Shown here piece by piece: positions 59,038 to 64,000 of a stretch of 64,000 bases of DNA; position 1 is the stretch's first letter, and each line of letters opens with the position of its first letter. The stretch is from Candidatus Leptofilum gracile (lineage in GTDB: Bacteria; Chloroflexota; Anaerolineae; Promineifilales; Promineifilaceae), in assembly GCA_016713825.1 (NCBI GenBank), contig JADJOJ010000010.1:682001-746000 (forward strand), written 5' to 3'. A model generated the notes under the pieces. It worked only from the letters and a program-made list of their open reading frames with translations, searched no databases and had not been told where the DNA came from. A program made the translations under genes and the position numbers.

Positions 59038-59504
59038 CGGCCGTTTCTCCCCAGCTCATCCCCGTGCACCATCTGGCCGACCTGCGCGAAATTGCGCCAG
59101 AGTTTGACTTGTGCCTGGGGTCCGAAGGATTGCAGCGGCTAGATGCCAGCGACCGGCCCGACTACCTGCGGCACGTGCGCCGCCTGGCCCGCCGCGCCGC
59201 CCTGTTTGCCCCCAACGGCGACAACATGGCCCACACCAACATCAGCGGCCTGGCGGGCGTGACGCTGAGTGAGATGCAGCAGCTAGTCGGCCCACAGGCT
59301 AAAACGGGCTACATCGACATGCCGCCCTTTCCGCCCGGTATCACCCGCACAGAAGATCAGCGGGAACAGGCCACCAGCGGCACGTTTGAAGCGATCGCCA
59401 TGTGGGGCTTGGGCTATTACGCCCGGCTGGAGCATTTTTTGCCAACGGCCGTTCGCCGCCGCCAATCCCACATCGTTTACGCCATGATGGAGATTGGAGA
59501 TTAG
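59007..59504 (+). CDS. Methyltransferase-like protein, 3' part in another frame
   Basis: Continues the preceding product: LAAAQKVGWLTAVSPQLIPV, then HHLADLREIAPEFDLCLGSE (motif III-like), RPDYLRHVRRLARRAALFAP and GLAGVTLSEMQQLVGPQ. A Rossmann AdoMet fold is suggested for the joined 254-residue protein, though motif I lacks the usual GxGxG, so activity is unsure. The end of the gene (MMEIGD and stop) is encoded by the GAGATTGG repeat. Confidence 0.68.
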   Translation: MAAAQKVGWLTAVSPQLIPVHHLADLREIAPEFDLCLGSEGLQRLDASDRPDYLRHVRRLARRAALFAPNGDNMAHTNISGLAGVTLSEMQQLVGPQAKTGYIDMPPFPPGITRTEDQREQATSGTFEAIAMWGLGYYARLEHFLPTAVRRRQSHIVYAMMEIGD

Positions 59505-59542
59505 AGATTGGCGATTGGGATAATCTCCAATCTCCAATCTCC
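59489..59542. repeat. GAGATTG/CAATCTC inverted repeat overlapping a gene end
   Basis: GGAGATTGGAGATTAGAGAT plus TGGCGATTGGG on the left pairs with TAATCTCCAATCTCCAATCT on the right. It contains the stop codon of the methyltransferase-like gene and ends 8 bases before the next ATG (59551). Confidence 0.8.
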
Positions 59543-59550
59543 TGTTTTTC

Positions 59551-60174
59551 ATGAAACGACTCAAGCAAACCCTCCTACGCCTTGACCCCGGCTATTTGGT
59601 TGTGCTGGCAATCTGCTTGCTGGCGCTGTGGCCGTTTATTGGCCGCGCCAGCCTGCCGCAGGAGACCGACGCCGAGCTGCACATTTTCCGGCTGGTGGAG
59701 CTGAGCACGCTGGTGCGGGGTGGGGAATTTTATCCGCGTTGGGCGCCCAACTTTTACCACGGCTACGGCTACCCCATCTTCAATTATTATGCCCCGTTGA
59801 CCTACTACGTCGGCCTGATTTTTGAGCTGCTGCCTGGCCTGGATGCGGTGGCAGGGGTGAAGGCGGTGTTTGTGCTGGGGTTGCTGGGCGCAGGCTTTGG
59901 CATGTATGGCTTTGTACGCGATAACTGGGGACGGCCGTCTGGCTATCTGGCGGCGGCGGTGTACGTCTACGCGCCGTATGTGCAGTATGTGGATCCGATT
60001 GCTCGCGGTGCGCTGGCCGAATCATTTAGCCTGGGGGTGTTTCCGCTGGCGCTCTGGGCGCTAGACCGGCTGCGGCGGCAGCCAACCTGGGGGCGATGGG
60101 TAACAGCCGTTCTGCTCATCGCCGCCGTTATTTTGAGCCACAACCTGATGGCCCTGCTCTTTTTGGCCTGCTGA
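59551..60174 (+). CDS. PTPS-related membrane protein (6-pyruvoyl-tetrahydropterin synthase-related), 5' part, frameshifted
   Basis: About 207 residues: helix 1 (GYLVVLAICLLALWPFIG), then LPQETDAELHIFRLVELSTL, GEFYPRWAPNFYHGYGYPIF, NYYAPLTYYVGLIFELLPGL, the conserved N-terminus of the PTPS_related membrane family, a GT-C-like group whose ETD motif sits where the catalytic acid is in ArnT. The frame stops at LLFLAC. The family sequence goes on as LSGWVVW in another frame from 60171; one missing base in TGC(C)TGAGC explains it. Confidence 0.78.
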   Translation: MKRLKQTLLRLDPGYLVVLAICLLALWPFIGRASLPQETDAELHIFRLVELSTLVRGGEFYPRWAPNFYHGYGYPIFNYYAPLTYYVGLIFELLPGLDAVAGVKAVFVLGLLGAGFGMYGFVRDNWGRPSGYLAAAVYVYAPYVQYVDPIARGALAESFSLGVFPLALWALDRLRRQPTWGRWVTAVLLIAAVILSHNLMALLFLAC

Positions 60175-61877
60175 GCGGCTGGGTGGTGTGGCAAACGGTT
60201 ACGCGCCGGGCCGGTTCCCCCGGCTGGCGCTGGCTGTGGGGGGCGCTGGGGCTGGGGTTGGGAACGGCCGCATTTTTCTGGCTGCCCGTGTTGCTAGAGC
60301 GCAACGCCGTCAACCTGAACACCCTCATAGGCGCGGGGGACAATTACGACTTTCGCACCCACTTTTTGAGCTGGGGCGAGCTGCTGGCCCCCACCCTGCG
60401 GCTCGATTGGGGGGCGACGGAGCCGGTTTTTCGCTTTAATTTGGGGCTGGCGCAGTGGATGTTGGGCGGCGCTGGCCTGATGTTGCTGCTGCTGCGCCGC
60501 GTAAAAGATGCCGGGCAGGTGCTCTTTTTTGCCCTGGCGGCGGCGCTGCTCATTTTTATGCAGCTGCCCGCATCCACCTTTTTGTGGGAAGCGACCCCCA
60601 TTTTGCCCTTCTTCCAGTTTCCCTGGCGGCTGATGGGGGGCACGGTGGCCCTGCTGGCGATTTTGGCTGGGGCGGGGCTTGAAGCGGTGTTGGCGCGATG
60701 GCCAAAGCTGCGGGGGTGGGGAACGGCCGTAACCGTCACCTTTTGCCTGCTCACCGCCCTGCCGCTGACCCAACCCGCCCCCTGGCCCGATTTTGGCGAC
60801 GTTTTCACCTTCCGCATGTCGCTCATCGAGCATTCTGGCCGCTGGCTGGGCACCACCAGCACAGCCGATTACGTGCCGGCCACCGTCGATACAGTGCCCT
60901 CGCGCAACGGCGACCTGGTGTATGGCTTCCTGGTCGATCAGCCCCTGGATCGGGTGAACCGGCTTAGTTTGCCCGCCAACGCCGAGGTGATCAGCGAAGA
61001 GCTCAAGCCGCTCCATTTTCGCTACACTGTCCAGGCCCCAGAGAAATTTCTGTTGCGTCTTTTCATACTCCAGTTCCCTGGCTGGCAGGTCCGGGTCGAT
61101 GGCGAACTGGTCGAGCCAGAGCTGGGCCGCCCGGAAGGGTTTATCGTGGTGCCGGTGCCTGCTGGTGAGCATCTGGTTGATGTGCAGTTTCGCGACACGC
61201 TGGCCCGGCAGCTTGCCTGGGCGATAACGGCCGTTTCCCTCCTGTTCACCCTCATTGGCGGTGGATTTCTGTGGCGGAAGAGATTGGAGATTGGAGATAG
61301 GAGATTGCCAATCTCTAATCTCCAATCTCCAATCTCCTTATCCAAAGCAGATTGGCCGGTTTTAGGCGCGGCGGGTGTGGTAACGGCCGTTACCCTCCTC
61401 CTCCTGAATCCGCTGGGCATTTTGCACCTGAACTCCGCCGATTACGTGGCTGAACCGGCCCAAACTCAGCGCTCCGACGACTTTGGTGGGCAGATTGTGC
61501 TGATTGGCACTGATGTGTCGGCAGAAACGGCCGTGCCGGGCGACCAGGTAACCGTCACGCTCTACTGGCAGGCGCAGACGGCGATGGCCATCAACTTCCA
61601 AAGTTTTGTCCACCTGCTGCGGCCCGATGGTGCGCTGGCGGCCCAATCGGACCATTTAAATCCGGGCGACTTTCCCACCCGCCGCTGGCCGCTGGACAAA
61701 TACGTGCGGGACGTGCACGTGCTGCAACTGCCGCCCGATTTGCCCCCAGGCGAATACGCCCTCACCGCCGGATTGTGGGTGCAGGCCGAAGGCTGGCGCT
61801 TGCCCTTGCTGGACGCCAGCGGCAGCCAGATTGATGACAAGGCGACTTTGTTTACGCTGACGGTGGTTGAGGAGTAA
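60171..61877 (+). CDS. PTPS-related membrane protein, 3' part with C-terminal beta-sandwich
   Basis: The remainder of the preceding gene, about 568 residues: LSGWVVWQTVTRRAGSPGWR, ASTFLWEATPILPFFQFPWR (a family signature), GFLVDQPLDRVNRLSLP and QFPGWQVRVDGELVEPELGR, which resembles the YfhO-type end. After a helix that contains a translated repeat (61280-61338), a further helix (LGAAGVVTAVTLLLLNPLGI) leads to the locus-wide sandwich (about 460-560: VTVTLYWQAQTAMAINFQSF ... GEYALTAGLWVQAEGWRLP). The joined product would be about 775 residues. It is probably a membrane transferase of the surface-glycan pathway. Confidence 0.78.
   Translation: MSGWVVWQTVTRRAGSPGWRWLWGALGLGLGTAAFFWLPVLLERNAVNLNTLIGAGDNYDFRTHFLSWGELLAPTLRLDWGATEPVFRFNLGLAQWMLGGAGLMLLLLRRVKDAGQVLFFALAAALLIFMQLPASTFLWEATPILPFFQFPWRLMGGTVALLAILAGAGLEAVLARWPKLRGWGTAVTVTFCLLTALPLTQPAPWPDFGDVFTFRMSLIEHSGRWLGTTSTADYVPATVDTVPSRNGDLVYGFLVDQPLDRVNRLSLPANAEVISEELKPLHFRYTVQAPEKFLLRLFILQFPGWQVRVDGELVEPELGRPEGFIVVPVPAGEHLVDVQFRDTLARQLAWAITAVSLLFTLIGGGFLWRKRLEIGDRRLPISNLQSPISLSKADWPVLGAAGVVTAVTLLLLNPLGILHLNSADYVAEPAQTQRSDDFGGQIVLIGTDVSAETAVPGDQVTVTLYWQAQTAMAINFQSFVHLLRPDGALAAQSDHLNPGDFPTRRWPLDKYVRDVHVLQLPPDLPPGEYALTAGLWVQAEGWRLPLLDASGSQIDDKATLFTLTVVEE
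61280..61338. repeat. GAGATTGG hairpin repeat translated in frame
   Basis: AGATTGGAGATTGGAGATAG (61280-61301 region) and CCAATCTCTAATCTCCAATC plus TCC are complementary over about 25 bases. The block is read as RLEIGDRRLPISNLQSPISL just after a membrane helix. Confidence 0.8.
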
Positions 61878-61942
61878 TTTAGTAATTGGGTAATTGGTAA
61901 TTTGGCAATTACTTGCCACCTGCCACCTGCAACTTACAACCT
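61872..61942. repeat. TAATTGG words and complements between two membrane-protein genes
   Basis: GTAATTGGGTAATTGGTAAT followed by TTGGCAATTACTTGCCACCT and a CACCTGCAACTTAC tail. It starts at the stop codon of the PTPS-related gene and ends at the next ATG, so it could end one transcript and hold the leader of the next. A similar TAATTGGTAATTGG block lies at 13405-13446. Confidence 0.55.
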
Positions 61943-64000
61943 ATGACAAACTTCTTTCGCAGCAAACCCACGCTTTCACTCACCATTCTGTTCGCCCTGC
62001 TGGCGGCGCTGTTTTTGCACCGGGTGCTGTTCCCGGCGGAGGGGTTGGCGCTGGCGGGGCTGGATGCGCGCAGCTTGTTTGTGCCGTGGTGGGAATTTGC
62101 GCGAACGGCCGTCCTCTCCGGTCATCTCCCCTTGTGGGATGCCAACAGCTTTAGCGGCTATCCCTTCCTGAGCAATCCCCAAGTGGCCCTGTTTTACCCG
62201 CTCAACTGGCCGCTGCTCCTACTGCCGGTGCGCTTTGGCCTGAGCTGGCACGTGCTGGTGCATCTGGTGGTGGCCGGGCTGGGGATGTTTTTCCTAGTGC
62301 GGCAGCTCAGCGGCAGCACGGCCGGAGCGTGGCTGGCAGCGCTGGCCTTCGCCTTCAGCGGCTTCCTCTCCGCCCGGATTTGGGCGGGGCACATCGGCCT
62401 CATCGCCACGGATGTCTGGCTGCCCTGGCTACTTTTAGCAACCGCCTGGAGCGTGCAGCGGAAGACTATCTGGTCGGCAATGATTGGGGGCGTGCCGTTG
62501 GGCTTGGCGATTTTGGCCGGGCACACCACCTCGCTGCTGTACATCGGGTTGGCCTGGGGGCTGTTCGCCGTTTACCTGCTGTTGACGACGCCCAATCGCT
62601 GGCTCGTCATCCGCCAGATGGCGATTATGACGGTGCTGGGCTTTTTGCTGGCCGGGGTGCAGCTGGTGCCGCTGGCCGAATTTTCCACCGTCTCTTCCCG
62701 CGCTGCCGAACCGAGCTTTGAGTTTGCCACGGCGTACTCGCTGCCGCCGTCGCACATCATCACCTGGCTGCTGCCGGAATATTTTGGCGAGCCGACGCGG
62801 GCCGGTTACTGGAGCGTGCCCGCCTTCGATGAGCTGACCTACTACGTCGGTCTGCTGCCGCTGCTGGGCCTGGCCCTGGCGCTGCGCAAGCCGTCGAAGT
62901 TGAGCTACTTTTATTTGGCGCTGGCGGTGCTGGGCTTTTTGCTGGCGCTGGGCAGTTACGGCTTCCTCTACGGCATCTTTTACGATTTGCTGCCGCCGTT
63001 CCGCCTGGCCCGTGCGCCGGGGCGGGCGGCGTTTTTGCTGGTTTTTGCCCTGCCTGCGCTGCTGGGCGAGGCGGTGGCGCAGTGGGAAAGAATGGATGGG
63101 GGGGGGAAACAGGCTGGATTTATGCGCTGGCTGGTGGGGGGAACGGCCGTTGCCAGCCTCACCTCACTCGCCGCCACCGGGGCCGTTTTTGCTGCCCAAC
63201 ATCCCACGGAGACAAGCGGCCGTTTGTGGCATCAGCTGGGTGGGTGGGGAATTGCGTTAGTGGGGGTAGTGGCTGGTGGTTGGTTGCTGGTGCGGTATTT
63301 TGCGGAACTGGATGGGGCGCGGAAAAAGTATTGGCTGGGGGGATTGGCGCTGTTGTTGGTGGCGGATCTGTGGATTTTTGGCTTTAAGCTGGTGAGGGTG
63401 GGGAGTACGGCCGTTGATCCCCTCTGGAGCGATGCCAAGCAAATCATCGGCGAGACGGAGCTGCGGGTGCTGCCCTGGGGTATCTCCATTTTTGAGCAGA
63501 ACGGCGCGGCGCAGGTGGGGCTGGGCTCCGTCTTTGGCTACAACGCGCTGGAGGTTGGGGCCAACATCGCCTTCGCCTCGTCGGTGCCGGACCCGCGCTC
63601 GACGGCGTACGACATTTTGGGCGCGGGCTATGTGGTGGCCACGAATCCGCTGCAAGGGGTGGAAGAGGGGGAACGGCCGTTAACCCTGCTGGGCAACACG
63701 GATCGCGTCTGGGTTTATCAGCGGGGCCGCACGCTGCCGCTGGCTCGCCTGGTGACGCAGGCCGAAATCATCCCGGATGCCGCTGCGGCCACCGCTCGTG
63801 TTCACCAGCCCGATTTTGACCCGGTGACGACGGCGATTTTGGAGGAAGAGCCGGATTGTACGTTGGCGGGTGGTGAGGCGGGAACGGCCGTTGTCACCGA
63901 AAAAGCAAATGGCTACTGGCAAATTCAAACGAACAGCCCCGCGCCTGCGCTGCTGGTGTTGAGCGAGACGGCGTATCCGGGCTGGCGGGTGTTTGTGGAT
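61943..64000 (+). CDS. YfhO-family large membrane protein, C-terminus beyond window
   Basis: The frame is open from ATG 61943 to the window end (686 codons). Signatures: LALAGLDARSLFVPWWEFAR, GHLPLWDANSFSGYPFLSNP, QVALFYPLNWPLLLLPVRFG (N-terminal YfhO pattern), LAFAFSGFLSARIWAGHIGL, FYDLLPPFRLARAPGRAAFL, and the late LLVLSETAYPGWRVFVD typical of the family end. About ten to twelve membrane segments precede a long extracytoplasmic part. This is the third YfhO-like gene in the window and is more distant from the 30041 and 34992 pair. Probable role in lipid-linked sugar transfer to surface polymers. Confidence 0.88.
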   Translation, partial: MTNFFRSKPTLSLTILFALLAALFLHRVLFPAEGLALAGLDARSLFVPWWEFARTAVLSGHLPLWDANSFSGYPFLSNPQVALFYPLNWPLLLLPVRFGLSWHVLVHLVVAGLGMFFLVRQLSGSTAGAWLAALAFAFSGFLSARIWAGHIGLIATDVWLPWLLLATAWSVQRKTIWSAMIGGVPLGLAILAGHTTSLLYIGLAWGLFAVYLLLTTPNRWLVIRQMAIMTVLGFLLAGVQLVPLAEFSTVSSRAAEPSFEFATAYSLPPSHIITWLLPEYFGEPTRAGYWSVPAFDELTYYVGLLPLLGLALALRKPSKLSYFYLALAVLGFLLALGSYGFLYGIFYDLLPPFRLARAPGRAAFLLVFALPALLGEAVAQWERMDGGGKQAGFMRWLVGGTAVASLTSLAATGAVFAAQHPTETSGRLWHQLGGWGIALVGVVAGGWLLVRYFAELDGARKKYWLGGLALLLVADLWIFGFKLVRVGSTAVDPLWSDAKQIIGETELRVLPWGISIFEQNGAAQVGLGSVFGYNALEVGANIAFASSVPDPRSTAYDILGAGYVVATNPLQGVEEGERPLTLLGNTDRVWVYQRGRTLPLARLVTQAEIIPDAAAATARVHQPDFDPVTTAILEEEPDCTLAGGEAGTAVVTEKANGYWQIQTNSPAPALLVLSETAYPGWRVFVD

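Larger units (their letters stand above)
848..63892. repeat. Genome-wide highly iterated palindrome ACGGCCGT (about 138 copies by hand count)
   Basis: The 8-base palindrome, most often extended as GGAACGGCCGTT or GAAACGGCCGTT, recurs about every 460 bases, against one or two copies expected by chance in 64 kb of this base composition. Examples: 5702, 12121-12180, 16401 and 16417, 27480-27910, 46629, 52539, 63889. Copies lie in all three reading frames (ETAV, NGR, ERP) and on both gene orientations, so the DNA word and not the peptide is being kept. None occurs between about 17100 and 19690, between about 42620 and 44170, or between about 55820 and 58190. Confidence 0.9.

Noticed and set aside
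59489..59542. CAATCTC blocks as CRISPR or insertion-sequence ends
   Set aside because: No spacer structure, no transposase and no target-site duplication visible. They fit a short tandem/inverted repeat family better.
60294..61325. Minus-strand frame of 343 residues
   Set aside because: Antisense to the PTPS-related membrane gene. Composition typical of a shadow, with no ribosome site.

Overview
The window looks like chromosomal DNA from a moderately GC-rich, filamentous-type Chloroflexota bacterium (Anaerolineae or a relative). This placement is inferred. It rests on long runs of PMT/ArnT-like and YfhO-like membrane proteins, secreted proteins carrying a YLPL(V/I)xK segment, and a lipoprotein-type sugar-binding protein under a LacI regulator. 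No rRNA, tRNA, CRISPR array, transposase or phage module was seen. No stretch longer than 300 bases lacks a gene.

Layout. 1-3560: a LacI-type regulator and an unusual solute-binding lipoprotein with two fused binding domains, behind a promoter with two perfect operators. 3640-11530: single housekeeping or signalling genes: a peroxiredoxin with an in-frame UGA at the catalytic position (probable selenocysteine), a small unknown protein, a J-domain protein, a START-like/class III cyclase, a triple DinB protein, a YbhN/AglD-type membrane protein and a C39-LysM protein. 11673-46532: a dense array of large multi-spanning proteins. Ten are GT39/ArnT/DUF2142-like (11673, 13554, 15578, 19244, 21595, 23851, 25760, 32824, 37801-, 40297 and 44148 starts, plus the more distant 28066-29964 minus gene) and two are YfhO-like (30041, 34992), with two secreted proteins between them. 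46601-64000: a surface-glycan cluster: a GT2-GtrA-HprK-like fusion, two more GT2 enzymes, two methyltransferase-like genes, a DUF2142-like gene, a Wzx-like flippase, a radical SAM/SPASM protein, an extended SDR, a PTPS-related membrane protein and a third YfhO protein that runs off the end.

The glycan genes probably work together. GT2 enzymes would load sugars on lipid carriers, the GT-C/YfhO proteins would transfer them outside the membrane, and the flippase would export larger lipid-linked units. Most GT-C proteins end in the same beta-sandwich-like domain, which is also found on a membrane protein with no transferase module.

Three genome-level features stand out. First, the palindrome ACGGCCGT occurs about 138 times by hand count (about one per 460 bases), mostly inside genes and in all three reading frames (as ETAV, NGR or ERP). 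This resembles cyanobacterial HIP1. Second, short imperfect 7-base-type repeats, often folded as inverted repeats, sit between genes and are also translated inside membrane proteins. Third, four genes are split by single-base shifts, which may be assembly errors. Two large genes are open at the window edges: the binding protein at the left and YfhO at the right.
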